Source: Micromonospora pattaloongensis (GTDB lineage Bacteria; Actinomycetota; Actinomycetes; Mycobacteriales; Micromonosporaceae). Taken from it: DNA of 64,000 nucleotides. Positions 1 to 9,388 of the stretch are shown here, one piece after another. How positions within the stretch are numbered: the stretch's first letter is position 1; every line of letters begins with the position of its first letter. A program made the position numbers and the translations under genes. The DNA is taken from the NCBI RefSeq assembly GCF_900107255.1, contig NZ_FNPH01000004.1:248001-312000 (forward strand), given 5' to 3'. The notes under the pieces are model-generated. The model worked only from the letters and a program-made list of their open reading frames with translations, did no database searches and had not been told where the DNA came from.

Positions 1-2
1 TC

Positions 3-2696
3 CTCGTCGACGATCTGGTCGATCGGATCTGGGGCGAGCACCCGCCGCAGCGCGCCCGGCACGCCCTGTACGTCTACATCGCCCGGCTCCGCCAGGCCCT
101 GGCCGAGTCCGGCGGCCGTCTCGTGCGCCGGTCCGGCGGGTACCTGCTCGACGCCGACGCCGACCTCGTCGACCTCCACCGGTTCCGTTCGCTGCTGGCC
201 GCCGCCCACGACCCGCGCCGTACGGACACCGACCGGTCCTCGCTGTCGCGGCGCGCCCTGACACTGTGGCGTGGCACACCGCTGGGTGACATCGGCGGCG
301 ACTGGGCGGACCGCAGCCGCGAGGGCTGGCGGCAGCTGCGCCTCGACGCGGCGGTGACCTGGGCGCAGGCGGAGCTGCGGTTGGGCAACGCGGCAGCGGT
401 GGTCGGCCCGCTGACCCAGTTGATCGACGAGTACCCGCTGGCCGAGCCGCTCGCCGTGGCGCTGATGCGGGCGTTGTACGCCAGCGGCAACGCCGCTCAG
501 GCGCTGGAACACTACGCCGTGACCCGGCAGTCGCTGGTCGAGCAGCTCGGCGCCGACCCCGGACCGGAGCTGCGGGACGTGCACGCCATGATCCTGCGCG
601 GGGGTGCGGCGGATCCGGCGCGCACGCCCCCGGCGGTGCCGACCGGCCCGGAGGCGCCCGCGCTGCTGCCGCCGGACGTACCGGGCTTCGCCGGTCGGGA
701 CCGCGAGCTGGCGCTTCTCGACGAGGTCCTGGCCGGGGCGGGGGAGTACCCGACCGCGCTGCCGATCGTGGCGCTCTCCGGCACCGCGGGCGTCGGCAAG
801 ACCACGCTCGCCGTGCACTGGGCGCACCGGGTCGCCGAGCGCTTCCCGGACGGGCAGCTCTACGTCAACCTGCGGGGGTTCGATCCGAGCGGCACGCCGC
901 TGCCGCCGGCGGAAGCGGTGCGGGGATTCCTGGAGGCGTTGGCGGTGCCGCCCGACCGGGTCCCGGCCGGCCAGGAGGCGCGGGTGGGCCTCTACCGCAG
1001 TCTGCTCGCCGGCAGACGCGTCCTGGTCATCCTGGACAACGCCCGCGACGCCGAGCAGGTGCGTCCGCTGCTCCCCGGCGCCCCGGGATGCCTGGTGGTG
1101 GTGACCAGCCGTGACCAGCTCACCGGCCTGGTCGCGGTCGAGGGGGCCCGCCCGATCGCCCTGCAGCTGCTCAGCGCGACCGAATCGCGGCAGCTGCTCG
1201 TCCGCCGGCTCGGCGCGCGGTGCGCGGTCACCGAACCGGACGCCCTCGACGAGGTGATCACCCACTGCGCCCGGCTGCCGCTGGCGCTGGCCGTGGTGGC
1301 CGCGCGCGCCGCCACCCAGCCGCTGCTGCCGTTGAGTGGGCTCGCCCGCGAGCTGCGCGACGCCGCCGGCGGCCTCGACGCCTTCGACGGCGGGGATGCG
1401 AGCTGTGACGTCCGGAGCGTCTTCTCCTGGTCGTACCGGTCGCTGAGCCCGCGCGCCGCCCAGCTGTTCCGGCTGCTGGGGCTGCACCCCGGCGCGGAGA
1501 TCGCGGTACCGGCGGCCGCCAGCCTCGTCGGCGTGCCCGTGCCCGAGGTCGTCCCGGTCCTGGCCGAACTCACCCGCGCGCACCTCGTCAGCGCCTGCGC
1601 CGTCGGCCGGTACACCCTGCACGACCTGCTCCGCGCGTACGCGGCCGAACTCACCGTCGCGACCGACACCGCCGTCGCGCGGCACGCCGCGCTGCACCGG
1701 GTGCTCGATCATTACCTGCACACCGCGTACGGCGCCGCCCGGCTGCTGGAACCGCACCGGGAACCGATCACCCTGTGCCCGCCGCGGCCCGGCGTCGTCA
1801 CCGTGCCGATCACCGACCCCGGTGCCGCGCTGGCCTGGTTCGCGACCGAACACGGTGCGCTGACAGACGCCGTCGCGCGGGCGGCCGACGCCGATCTCGC
1901 CACCCACACCTGGCAGCTGGCCTGGAGCATCACCTCCTACTCGAACCGCCGCGGCCACTGGCACGACCAGGCCGTCGTGCACCGCGTCGCGCTCGACGCC
2001 GTCTGCCGCACCGGCGACCTCGTCGGCCAGGCCAGCTCGCACCGCGGCCTCGCCCGGGCGATATTCCGGCTCGGACGGCACGAGGACGCCGAGACGCATC
2101 TGCGGCGGGCGGTCGTGCTCGCCGAACAGCTCGGCGACCTGCCCGGTCACGCGCGTGCACACCACGGCCTCGCCATCGTGCTGGAGCACCGCCGGGCGTA
2201 CGCCGAGGCGTTGCGGCACGCCGAGAAGGCGCTCGCCCTGTACGTCGCCGCCGGGCACGGCAACGGGGAGGCGGAGGCGCTCAACGGGGTGGGCTGGTGC
2301 CACGCGCTGCTCGGCGACTACCGGCGCAGCCTCGCCTGCGCGCAACGGGCGCTTCCGCTGCTGCGGAAGTTCGGCGACCGGCACGCCGAGGGCTCCGCAT
2401 GGGACACCGTCGGGTACGCGTACGCCCACCTCGGCCGGCACAGGCGGGCCATCGCGTGTTACGAGCGCGCGCTGCGGCTGTTCCGCGAGGTGGGGGAGCG
2501 GTTCCTCGAAGCGGAGACGCTCACGAACCTCGGAGACGTCCACCAGCTGGCCGGCGATCTCGACGGGGCGTGCCGGGCCTGGCACGACGCGCTGACGATC
2601 CTGGACCAGCTCGGCCACGCCAACGCGGCGCAGGTGCGGGCGAAGCTCGACGGCACGCCGACGGGCGGCGGCGCACTGCGCCTGTCGGCCGTGTGA
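3..2696 (+). CDS. SARP/AfsR-type regulator with NB-ARC and TPR domains (5' end outside window)
   Basis: Cytoplasmic transcriptional activator of the SARP/AfsR type. The frame is open from base 3, and the residues before the first possible internal start (GTG 123) read as the second half of an OmpR-like winged helix (IWGEHPP, then ALYVYIARLRQAL), so the true start lies upstream. In order: partial winged helix, BTAD domain (to about residue 190), NB-ARC ATPase with P-loop GTAGVGKTT near base 780 and the Walker-B-like VLVILDN near 1023, then TPR-like helical repeats from about base 2000 to the end. These regulators usually control secondary metabolism, and ATP binding and the TPRs modulate oligomerisation. 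No biosynthetic cluster lies downstream, so any target is off the window or elsewhere. The family call is secure; the target is unknown. Confidence 0.92.
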   Translation, partial: LVDDLVDRIWGEHPPQRARHALYVYIARLRQALAESGGRLVRRSGGYLLDADADLVDLHRFRSLLAAAHDPRRTDTDRSSLSRRALTLWRGTPLGDIGGDWADRSREGWRQLRLDAAVTWAQAELRLGNAAAVVGPLTQLIDEYPLAEPLAVALMRALYASGNAAQALEHYAVTRQSLVEQLGADPGPELRDVHAMILRGGAADPARTPPAVPTGPEAPALLPPDVPGFAGRDRELALLDEVLAGAGEYPTALPIVALSGTAGVGKTTLAVHWAHRVAERFPDGQLYVNLRGFDPSGTPLPPAEAVRGFLEALAVPPDRVPAGQEARVGLYRSLLAGRRVLVILDNARDAEQVRPLLPGAPGCLVVVTSRDQLTGLVAVEGARPIALQLLSATESRQLLVRRLGARCAVTEPDALDEVITHCARLPLALAVVAARAATQPLLPLSGLARELRDAAGGLDAFDGGDASCDVRSVFSWSYRSLSPRAAQLFRLLGLHPGAEIAVPAAASLVGVPVPEVVPVLAELTRAHLVSACAVGRYTLHDLLRAYAAELTVATDTAVARHAALHRVLDHYLHTAYGAARLLEPHREPITLCPPRPGVVTVPITDPGAALAWFATEHGALTDAVARAADADLATHTWQLAWSITSYSNRRGHWHDQAVVHRVALDAVCRTGDLVGQASSHRGLARAIFRLGRHEDAETHLRRAVVLAEQLGDLPGHARAHHGLAIVLEHRRAYAEALRHAEKALALYVAAGHGNGEAEALNGVGWCHALLGDYRRSLACAQRALPLLRKFGDRHAEGSAWDTVGYAYAHLGRHRRAIACYERALRLFREVGERFLEAETLTNLGDVHQLAGDLDGACRAWHDALTILDQLGHANAAQVRAKLDGTPTGGGALRLSAV

Positions 2697-2736
2697 TCGC
2701 CGGCCGCGCGGCGCCGTCGACGACGAGGCGTCCAGG

Positions 2737-4104
2737 TCAGCGGCGCCACACGATGGTCGGCGTGTACCGCACGTTGCCGGCGTGGTCGTAGGCGCGCACC
2801 TGGACGTACATGGTCCGTGGCTGCCTGGCCGTGTTGACCGGCAGGTAGTAGCTGGCCGTCGTGTCGCGGGCGACGACTCTGCCGTTGACGATCAGCTCGA
2901 CGCGGTTGACCCCGTGGGTGTCCTTCGCGGCCACGCTCACACCGACCGTTCCGCGCACCGTCGATCTGTTCTGCGGCGCCCTCGTCACCGACACGTACGG
3001 GGCGACGTTGTCCGCGGTGATGTCGCGGAGCTGGGAGGTGACGTTGCCGAGCCGGTCGGTCACCTTCCAGACCAGCCTCTGGGGACCGCTGCGGCCGTGG
3101 GTATCGACGTCGACGGTGTACGGGGCGGTGGTGTCGCCGCCGACGCGGACACCGTTGACGTACAGGTCGACACGGGCGATCCCGTTCGGGTGGGAGGCCG
3201 TCACCCTCGACGGGACAACGGCCCGGACCGTGGCGTTCCGCGCCGGCGTCACCGCGGTGATCGTCGCGGTCCTGCGGAACGGGTTGTCCCGTTCGGGCCA
3301 GGGCGAGCCGGTGGTGTTGAGAAGTGGCTCGAGCGCGCGGTACCACTGGTAGGCCATCTTCTGGTAGCCCCACGTCCCGGGATGGAGGGGGTCGACGAGA
3401 TCGCCGGGGAGGCTGCCCACCATCGACTGGTCGACCATCGAGACCAACGGTCCCCTGGCCGCGACGATCGCCGGAATCGCCGCGTTGAAGTCAGCGATCT
3501 TTCGGGCGAGGGCCGCCGTCGGAGTTTGCGTGATCGTCGCGACCACCACGCGGCACCCGGGGTGGGCGGCGCGGATCCGGTCGATGAGCGTCGACAGCCG
3601 CTGCGGCGCGTTCGCGATGTCGACGTTGCGGCCGAGGTCGTTCGTGCCGATCTGCAGCATGACGATGTCCGGCCGGTACGTCGCGATCCACTCGTCGATC
3701 CGCGCGGCGATCTGGTCGATCTCCCACCCCGAGTGGCCCTCGTTGTCGGTGTCCGGTCCCGAACCCCGCTTGACGGAGCCGACGAAGTCGACGTTGATGC
3801 CGACGCCCGTCAGCCGGTCGTACAGGTCGTTGCGGTAGCCGTTCGGCGCCGTGGGGGCCCAGCCCCAGGTGATCGAGTCACCCAGCGGCATGAGCCGCAC
3901 GCGGGGCGGCGGAGTCGGCGTGACACCGCCGGTCCCCGGGGTCGTGGTGTCACCGGGTGCCGCCGTGGCGGTGGAGGGTGCGCCGGTCAGCAGCGCGGTG
4001 GTGGCGGCGACGGCGACGACGGTGCCCCGGGCCAGGGATGCCGCTCTCGCAGCGACCTCACCAATCGCCGCCCGCGCCTCGGCGATGTCTGTGCGGGATG
4101 CCAC
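2737..4104 (-). CDS. Secreted SGNH/GDSL hydrolase with two C-terminal Ig-like domains
   Basis: Predicted exported esterase or lipase-like hydrolase acting on extracellular esters. The catalytic blocks are visible: block I LMPLGDSITW (nucleophile Ser), block III QIGTNDLG (Asn) and block V DPLHPGTWGY (Asp/His). A basic N-terminus and the hydrophobic stretch TVVAVAATTALLTGA ending at TATAA look like a signal peptide. After the catalytic domain come two bacterial Ig-like repeats of about 85 residues, each with an RV(D/E)L-VNG motif, probably for substrate or wall binding. The start is uncertain. The frame runs on to a TTG at 4296, but that would overlap the divergent chemoreceptor gene, so GTG 4104 (455 aa) is preferred and GTG 4173 is possible. 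No strong Shine-Dalgarno precedes either. The stop lies 40 bp from the convergent SARP gene. Confidence 0.88.
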   Translation of the reverse strand: MASRTDIAEARAAIGEVAARAASLARGTVVAVAATTALLTGAPSTATAAPGDTTTPGTGGVTPTPPPRVRLMPLGDSITWGWAPTAPNGYRNDLYDRLTGVGINVDFVGSVKRGSGPDTDNEGHSGWEIDQIAARIDEWIATYRPDIVMLQIGTNDLGRNVDIANAPQRLSTLIDRIRAAHPGCRVVVATITQTPTAALARKIADFNAAIPAIVAARGPLVSMVDQSMVGSLPGDLVDPLHPGTWGYQKMAYQWYRALEPLLNTTGSPWPERDNPFRRTATITAVTPARNATVRAVVPSRVTASHPNGIARVDLYVNGVRVGGDTTAPYTVDVDTHGRSGPQRLVWKVTDRLGNVTSQLRDITADNVAPYVSVTRAPQNRSTVRGTVGVSVAAKDTHGVNRVELIVNGRVVARDTTASYYLPVNTARQPRTMYVQVRAYDHAGNVRYTPTIVWRR

Positions 4105-4280
4105 GCCGCCGCTATCGGGCGTGGACGCGCCGACGTGAGGAGATCCTCCGATGCTCCTCCGGGCCGTCTTCACGCCGCCGAGGCCTCGTCGCCGGGTGAC
4201 CCTCGTGGATTGTCTGAACTGTTCACCTTGTGTGATTCGCGACCGATGTGATGTGCGACACGACCGAAAGGAACGTTCGC

Positions 4281-5930
4281 GTGAGTAGCACCTCAACCTC
4301 TGACGCGGCTCCGCTGGGCCGCAGCCGGCGGACCCTGACGGTACGCACGAAGATCATGACGGTGGTCGCCGTCGGGGGCGTCGCCGCGCTGACGGTCGGC
4401 GTCGTCGGCATCGGCGCGGCCCAGCAGGAGAAGCAGGCATCCGAGCGGGCCGCGCGGCTGACCACGCTGATGCAGCAGGTCGCGGACATCAAGTACTACA
4501 ACTCCGATGTCAGCGGCTGGCAGACGGCGTACGCGTGGGACGCGGCGCTCGCCGGTGGGCCGGTGGCGGTGCAGCCGGACCGCGACAACCGCAAGGGCTA
4601 CCTGGCGCAGGCGGACGGCCTGCGCAACCTGCTCAAGACCGTCGACACCGGGGCGATGACGGCGGAGGAGCGGCGGCTGTACGAGGAGATCGTGACGCTG
4701 TGGGACGAGTTCTTCGTCCTCGACGACAAGGCCGTCGCGCTCTACCGGAAGGGCACGGCGGCCGACGCGCAGGCGGCCGACAAGATGATCATGGGCGAGG
4801 TGTACGCGGTCTACTTCAAGGTCCTCGAGCGGACCGAGGCGCTGGTGACCTCCGTCAAGACCCGCAGCACCCGCGCGAGCGAGCAGGCGCAGGCGCAGGC
4901 CACGACGGCCACCCTGCTGATCGGCGGGACCGTCGCGGTGGGTCTGGTCGGCGCGCTCGCGCTCGGCCTGCTGGTCGCCCAGCGCATGGTGGGCCGCATC
5001 CGCCGGGTCGCCACGGCGATGGAGGCCGCCGCGGGCGGCGACCTGACCCAGCAGGTCACCGACGACTCGACCGACGAGATCGGACGGATGTCCCGGTCGT
5101 TGAACCGGTTCGTCGCCGCCACCCGCGATGCCGTCACCGGGATAACCCAGCACGCCACCGGGCTGCGCGCCGCCTCCGGCGAGCTCTCCGGCGTCTCCAC
5201 CGCGATCGCCACGGGGGCGGAGGAGTCCGCCGCCCAGGCGAGCACCGTCGCGGCGGCGGCCGAGCAGGTGTCCCGGAACGTGCAGACCGTGGCCACCGGC
5301 TCCGAGGAGATGGGAGCCTCGATCCGCGAGATCGCACAGAACTCGACCGAGGCGGCGCGGGTCGCCGCGGAGGCGGTCACGGCGGCGAAGGCCGCCAACG
5401 ACCTGGTGGGCAAGCTCGGCGACTCGTCGGCGGAGATCGGCAACGTGGTGAAGGTGATCACCTCGATCGCCGAGCAGACCAACCTGCTCGCCCTGAACGC
5501 CACGATCGAGGCGGCGCGCGCGGGGGAGATGGGCAAGGGCTTCGCCGTGGTGGCCGGCGAGGTGAAGGAGCTGGCCCAGGAGACGGCGCGGGCGACCGGG
5601 GACATCTCGGGGCGGGTCGCGGCGATCCAGGCCGATACGGCCGCGGCGGTCACCGCGATCGGCGAGATCTCCACCGTGATCGCCCGGATCAACGACTTCC
5701 AGGTGACGATCGCCTCCGCCGTCGAGGAGCAGACCGCCACGACCCAGGAGATGAACCGCAGCGTCAGCGAGGCCGCCAGCGGGTCCGGGGACATCGCGGC
5801 GAACGTCGCGGGGGTGGCCACGGCCGCCGCCGCGGCGACCGCGCAGGTGACCCAGGCGCAGGGTGCCGTACAGCGGTTGTCGGCGATGGCCGAGGAGCTC
5901 TCCGACCTGGTGACCCGCTTCCGCGTCTGA
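4281..5930 (+). CDS. Methyl-accepting chemotaxis protein 1 (4HB sensor, HAMP, MCP signalling domain)
   Basis: Membrane chemoreceptor of 549 aa. It has an N-terminal TM helix ([16 protein letters not shown]), a periplasmic-type four-helix-bundle sensor, TM2 ([19 protein letters not shown]), a HAMP linker, and a long coiled-coil signalling domain with the hairpin tip [22 protein letters not shown] 4281 is chosen because AAAGGA lies 8-13 bases upstream; the longer ATG 4248 reading has no such site. The C-terminus (LVTRFRV) lacks a CheR/CheB tethering pentapeptide. The sensor shares the DVSGWQ and GGP-AV motifs with the receptor at 31057, so the two are paralogues and may sense related ligands. 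A strong hairpin follows the stop at 5971-6000. The ligand is unknown. Confidence 0.95.
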   Translation: MSSTSTSDAAPLGRSRRTLTVRTKIMTVVAVGGVAALTVGVVGIGAAQQEKQASERAARLTTLMQQVADIKYYNSDVSGWQTAYAWDAALAGGPVAVQPDRDNRKGYLAQADGLRNLLKTVDTGAMTAEERRLYEEIVTLWDEFFVLDDKAVALYRKGTAADAQAADKMIMGEVYAVYFKVLERTEALVTSVKTRSTRASEQAQAQATTATLLIGGTVAVGLVGALALGLLVAQRMVGRIRRVATAMEAAAGGDLTQQVTDDSTDEIGRMSRSLNRFVAATRDAVTGITQHATGLRAASGELSGVSTAIATGAEESAAQASTVAAAAEQVSRNVQTVATGSEEMGASIREIAQNSTEAARVAAEAVTAAKAANDLVGKLGDSSAEIGNVVKVITSIAEQTNLLALNATIEAARAGEMGKGFAVVAGEVKELAQETARATGDISGRVAAIQADTAAAVTAIGEISTVIARINDFQVTIASAVEEQTATTQEMNRSVSEAASGSGDIAANVAGVATAAAAATAQVTQAQGAVQRLSAMAEELSDLVTRFRV

Positions 5931-5970
5931 CTCCGAGCTATGGCTCCGACGGCCACCCCCGGCGCCGTCC

Positions 5971-6000
5971 GCCGACGGGGTGCAGCCGCACCCCGTCGGC
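5971..6000. terminator. Hairpin terminator after chemoreceptor 1
   Basis: A perfect 13-bp stem (GCCGACGGGGTGC and its complement) closes an AGCC loop, 40 bp after the chemoreceptor stop and 34 bp before the next start. There is no U-tract, as is common for actinomycete terminators. Confidence 0.7.
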
Positions 6001-6034
6001 GTTCCGCTGCTGACCGGTCTGCCATGCTGGGCCG

Positions 6035-6508
6035 ATGACGGCGACATGGCGCGAACTGCCCGCGCCGGCGCGCGAGATCGCGCTGGCGGCGTCCGAGGCC
6101 GTGGCCGCCGTCCAGCGGCGCGATCCCGAGGAGTACGACGACGCGGTCGCGACCCTCGCCGCCGCCAACGGGGCCGGTCTGATCCTCGGCGCCGTGGTTC
6201 GGCTGCTGCTGGAGCAGACCCACCCGGACGGGCTCGACGGCGACGACATCCGGACGGTGCTCGCCCGCGCCGTGCGTGGCGCGGCCGAGTGGCAGCCGAC
6301 CGTGGACCCCCACGTGATGCTGGTCCTGCTTGCCGGTGCGTTGGGCGTGTACGACCCGGACGACGACGAAACCCCGCCCGACCGGGGTGAGCTGGCCCGG
6401 CACGCGCCGCTGCTCGTCGCGGACCTCCTCACCGGCAGCGGGCGGCCGCTGGCCGATTATCTGACCGCCGCGTTCGCCGAGGTCGAGCGGACCGAGCGGC
6501 ACGACTGA
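6035..6508 (+). CDS. Hypothetical protein, 157 aa, helical and acidic
   Basis: I do not recognise this protein. It starts at ATG 6035, is mostly helical and Ala/Leu-rich, and has an acidic loop (YDPDDDETPPDR). It has no signal peptide, no convincing transmembrane segment and no Cys motif. The layout (N-terminal helical half, central QPTVDPHVMLVLLAGALG, C-terminal helix ending ERTERHD) could suit a small all-alpha adaptor or regulator. It stands alone: the previous gene ends at a terminator and the next starts about 195 bp on. Codon use matches its neighbours, which supports a real gene. Confidence 0.65.
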   Translation: MTATWRELPAPAREIALAASEAVAAVQRRDPEEYDDAVATLAAANGAGLILGAVVRLLLEQTHPDGLDGDDIRTVLARAVRGAAEWQPTVDPHVMLVLLAGALGVYDPDDDETPPDRGELARHAPLLVADLLTGSGRPLADYLTAAFAEVERTERHD

Positions 6509-6703
6509 GCGCGGCGGGCGGCCGTGCGTTGCGGATGGTGAGCACGAACCCCAGGGCGCGGACAATCGCCCGCGGGTCCCATAGCGCTGAGTTGATCTCA
6601 TCGCTACAGTCGTGGCAACCAGAGCGGTAACCGACGGGCTTCCGGCTTCCGGATATGCCCCCCATCCGCACGATCACTTCGTGCTGCCCGGGGGCAACTC
6701 TCG

Positions 6704-8626
6704 ATGTCGGCGTTTCGCACGTCCGCGGACGGCCTGCTGCGACTGGCCACCGTAGGCACCCTCGCGGACAGGGTCGCGGAGCAGGTGTGGATGAGCGGGC
6801 ACGGCGTGAGCCCGGCCGAACGCCGGGCATGGTCGCGCAGCCTGGCGGTACTGGGGCAGGATCTCGCCGACGCGGGCCTTGATCAGGTCGAGGTGCTGGT
6901 CGAATACCAGCTGCCGTTGACGAGCAAGCGGATCGACGTGGTCCTCGCCGGCGTCGACCCGAAGACCGGCGACGACTCGTACGTCGTGGTGGAGCTCAAG
7001 CAGTGGTCGTACGCGACGTCGTACGAGGGTTCGGACACCCTGGTCGCGGTGGAGCACGCCGCGGGGCCGCGACTGCACCCCGGCGTCCAGGTCGGTGACT
7101 ACTGCGACTACCTCACCGATTTTCTCGGTGTCCTCGCCGACCGCCGTACCCCGGTGCGCGGCGCGGCCTACCTGCACAACGCGGTCGACCGGGACGTGAC
7201 CGACCTGTTCGCGCGGCGCCCGACCGAGCAGAGCCGGTTGTTCACGAAGCAGCGGCGCGGGCAGTTTCTCGACTACCTGCGTACACATCTGGCGCCCGCG
7301 CCCGGCGCGGCCGCCGCCGACCGGTTCCTCACCAGCTCGGTGCGGCCCAGTCGCCACCTGCTCACGTACGCGGCGAAGGAACTGAAGGAGCGCTCGCACT
7401 TCACGCTGCTGGACGAGCAGCACCTGGCGTACGAACTGGTTTTGCACGCGGTGGAGCGCGCGCGGTCGGCGGACCGCAAGAGTGTCGTGGTCGTGGCCGG
7501 CGGACCCGGCAGCGGAAAGAGCGTCATCGCGCTGTCGGTCCTCGGCGAGTTGGCGCGGCAGCAGCGGTCGGTCATGCACGCGACCGGCTCGCGCTCGTTC
7601 ACGCAGACTCTGCGCCGCTATGCCGGGCGGGGTTCCACCCGGCTGCAGAATCTGTTCAAGTACTTCAACAGCTTCATGACCGCCGAGCGCAACGGCTTCG
7701 ACGTGCTGCTCTGCGACGAGGCGCATCGCATCCGGGAGACCTCGGTCAACCGGTACACCCCGAAGGCGAAGCGGGACGTCGCCCGGCCGCAGATCGACGA
7801 GCTGATCGCCGCGGCCCGGGTGCCGGTCTTCCTGCTGGACGAGCACCAGGTGGTCAAGCCGGGCGAGCTGGGCAGCGTCGACGTGATTTCCGGGTACGCG
7901 CGGCGGCTCGGCCTGGACGTCGAGGTGGTCTCGCTGCATGACCAGTTCCGGTGCGGCGGCAGCGAGGAGTACGAGCGGTGGGTGCTGCACCTGCTCGGGC
8001 TCGACGGCGGCGAGCCGTACCCGTGGGAGGGCGACGGGCGGTTCGACCTGCGGCTGGCCGAGTCACCGGAGCAGCTGGAGGCGTTCCTGGCGGCCAAGCA
8101 GGCGCGCGGAGAGACCGCCCGGATCTCCGCCGGCTACTGCTGGCCGTGGAGCGATCCCCGCCCAGACGACTCGCTCGTTCCCGACGTCCAGATCGGCACC
8201 TGGGCCCGTCCATGGAACGTGAAGAGCGACCGCAGCGTCGGTGACGCCCCTGGCAGCGCCTACTGGGCGACCGACCCGAACGGCTTCGGTCAGGTGGGCT
8301 GCGTCTACACGGCGCAGGGATTCGAGTACGAGTGGTCGGGCGTGATCCTCGGCCCGGACCTCGTGGCGCGGAACGGACGATTGGTGACGCAGCGCAGCGA
8401 ATCAAAGGACCCGGCGTTCAAGAGCCGCAAAGCGCTCAGCGACGAGGAGGCCGACCGGCTCATCCGCAACACGTACAAGGTGCTGATGACGCGCGGCATG
8501 CGCGGCACGATGCTCTACGCGACGGACGCGGAGACGCGGGACTACCTGAGGAAGCTCGTGCGTGTGCGGCGCGGCCCGGAGACCGTGTACGAGCCGGTGG
8601 CGCCCGGCGTCCATCAGCGAGTGTGA
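6704..8626 (+). CDS. Predicted PD-(D/E)XK nuclease fused to a DUF2075 (Schlafen-type) helicase/ATPase
   Basis: Cytoplasmic protein of 640 aa. The N-terminal third (to about residue 170) carries a PD-(D/E)XK-like core: RIDVV with Asp78, then a strand ending VVELKQW with Glu97 and Lys99. Residues 230-620 match the DUF2075/Schlafen group 3 helicase type: Walker A GGPGSGKS (266-273), Walker B LLCDEAHR (335-342), the HDQFRC motif near 412-417, and the late YTAQGFEYEWSGVILGPD segment typical of the family. Such nuclease-ATPase fusions are often seen in phage-defence or nucleic-acid-quality-control contexts. The Scr1/DUF397 cluster follows convergently, 54 bp on. Defence is inference; nuclease plus helicase chemistry is well supported by motifs. 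Confidence 0.85.
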   Translation: MSAFRTSADGLLRLATVGTLADRVAEQVWMSGHGVSPAERRAWSRSLAVLGQDLADAGLDQVEVLVEYQLPLTSKRIDVVLAGVDPKTGDDSYVVVELKQWSYATSYEGSDTLVAVEHAAGPRLHPGVQVGDYCDYLTDFLGVLADRRTPVRGAAYLHNAVDRDVTDLFARRPTEQSRLFTKQRRGQFLDYLRTHLAPAPGAAAADRFLTSSVRPSRHLLTYAAKELKERSHFTLLDEQHLAYELVLHAVERARSADRKSVVVVAGGPGSGKSVIALSVLGELARQQRSVMHATGSRSFTQTLRRYAGRGSTRLQNLFKYFNSFMTAERNGFDVLLCDEAHRIRETSVNRYTPKAKRDVARPQIDELIAAARVPVFLLDEHQVVKPGELGSVDVISGYARRLGLDVEVVSLHDQFRCGGSEEYERWVLHLLGLDGGEPYPWEGDGRFDLRLAESPEQLEAFLAAKQARGETARISAGYCWPWSDPRPDDSLVPDVQIGTWARPWNVKSDRSVGDAPGSAYWATDPNGFGQVGCVYTAQGFEYEWSGVILGPDLVARNGRLVTQRSESKDPAFKSRKALSDEEADRLIRNTYKVLMTRGMRGTMLYATDAETRDYLRKLVRVRRGPETVYEPVAPGVHQRV

Positions 8627-8680
8627 GGAAACCCGTTCAACCGGCCGCTCGTTCGTCCGTCCGCGACGTTGACGTGGCGC

Positions 8681-8875
8681 TCAGCCGACGAGCGTACGGT
8701 CCTTGAGGGCTGCGACGAATGTCGTGAAGCGTCCTGGTGCGAAGACCAGGACGGGACCGTTGCGATCCTTGCTGTCCCGTACGGCTACCGCCGCGTCGAG
8801 GTCCGCCACCTCGACGCACGCGCCGTTCGCGTTGCTCCGCGTGCTCTTCCGCCAGTTGGCGCGAGAGAGGTCCAC
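8681..8875 (-). CDS. DUF397 protein, copy A
   Basis: 64-aa DUF397 protein with the family core WRKSTRSN, then CVEVADL, AVRDSKD and VLVFAPG. DUF397 proteins pair with Scr1-type XRE regulators in actinomycetes and have been proposed as the small partner (Scr2) of a toxin-antitoxin-like pair that also affects antibiotic production. A GGAAGGAGG site precedes ATG 8875. It is nearly identical to the copy at 9175, and its upstream DNA carries a remnant of the regulator's last codons (8893-8928), so it arose by duplication of a regulator-DUF397 unit. Confidence 0.9.
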   Translation of the reverse strand: MDLSRANWRKSTRSNANGACVEVADLDAAVAVRDSKDRNGPVLVFAPGRFTTFVAALKDRTLVG

Positions 8876-8892
8876 GTCGCTCCTCCTTCCGT

Positions 8893-8928
8893 CTACGCCA
8901 GGTCTCTGGCCACAGCGGCGATGAGCTC
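8893..8928 (-). pseudogene. Remnant of a Scr1-type regulator 3' end
   Basis: Read on the minus strand, these 36 bases encode ELIAAVARDLA and a TAG stop. That is identical in residues to the last eleven codons of the intact XRE gene that ends at 9389. The downstream Shine-Dalgarno region is conserved too. The remnant sits between DUF397 copies B and A, where a second regulator gene would be expected, so a duplicated xre gene appears to have been deleted down to its tail. Confidence 0.8.
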
Positions 8929-8932
8929 TCCC

Positions 8933-9136
8933 TCAGTCGTTGAACGAGCCGTGCTTGATGCCGCCGATGAACGTCGACCACTCCGGGGCGGCGAAGATGA
9001 GAAGGCCGCCCGTCAGGTTCTTCGAGTCGCGGACGCCGATACCGCCGGCAAGCTCCGCTACCTCCACACAGTTCCCCGAGCCGTTGCTGCGTGTGCTCTT
9101 CCGCCAGGTCGCGCGGGCCGTGTCAGGGCACTCCAC
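8933..9136 (-). CDS. DUF397 protein, copy B (divergent)
   Basis: 67-aa DUF397 protein with WRKSTRSNGSGNC, VEVAEL, GVRDSKN, LLIFAAPEWSTF. It is clearly more distant from copies A and C than they are from each other: Gly/Ile-rich after the core and a different C-terminus (GGIKHGSFND). GTG 9136 is chosen because AAGGAG sits about 8 nt upstream; the longer reading from ATG 9163 would swallow that site. It lies between copy C and the regulator remnant, in the same direction, and is probably co-transcribed with the XRE gene. Confidence 0.85.
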   Translation of the reverse strand: MECPDTARATWRKSTRSNGSGNCVEVAELAGGIGVRDSKNLTGGLLIFAAPEWSTFIGGIKHGSFND

Positions 9137-9174
9137 CGGCCTCTCCTTCACCCATGGACGCATTGGAGTGGCGC

Positions 9175-9369
9175 TCAGTCGACGAGCGTATGGTCCTTGA
9201 GCGCTGCGACGAATGCCGCGAAGGGCGCTGGCGCGAAGACCAGGACTGGCCCCTTCTGATCCTTGCTGTCTCGTACGGCTACGGCCGCGTCGAGGTCCGC
9301 CACCTCGACGCACGCGCCGTTAGTGTTGCTCCGCGTGCTCTTCCGCCATTTGGCGCCGGACAGTTCCAC
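9175..9369 (-). CDS. DUF397 protein, copy C
   Basis: 64-aa DUF397 protein, almost the same as copy A (WRKSTRSN, ACVEVADLDAAVAVRDSKD, VLVFAPAPF, VAALKDHTLVD). It follows the intact XRE gene by 19 bp with a GGAGGGG-type ribosome site, the usual Scr1/DUF397 order. Homology with copy A continues past both stops (GTGGCGCTCAG, then CGACGAGCGTA), which shows that a segment larger than the gene was duplicated. Confidence 0.92.
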   Translation of the reverse strand: MELSGAKWRKSTRSNTNGACVEVADLDAAVAVRDSKDQKGPVLVFAPAPFAAFVAALKDHTLVD

Positions 9370-9388
9370 CGTCGCCCCTCCTTCCGGT

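Noticed and set aside
3-2696. SARP gene as part of a biosynthetic gene cluster
   Set aside because: No polyketide, NRPS, RiPP or terpene genes follow in the window; only the regulator itself is present.
4105-4296. Extended N-terminus of the SGNH hydrolase from TTG 4296
   Set aside because: It would overlap the start and ribosome site of divergent chemoreceptor 1; a signal peptide is found just after GTG 4104.
6035-6508. Hypothetical gene as antitoxin or partner of the nuclease-helicase
   Set aside because: About 195 bp separate them, there is no overlap or shared ribosome site, and no antitoxin motif is seen.
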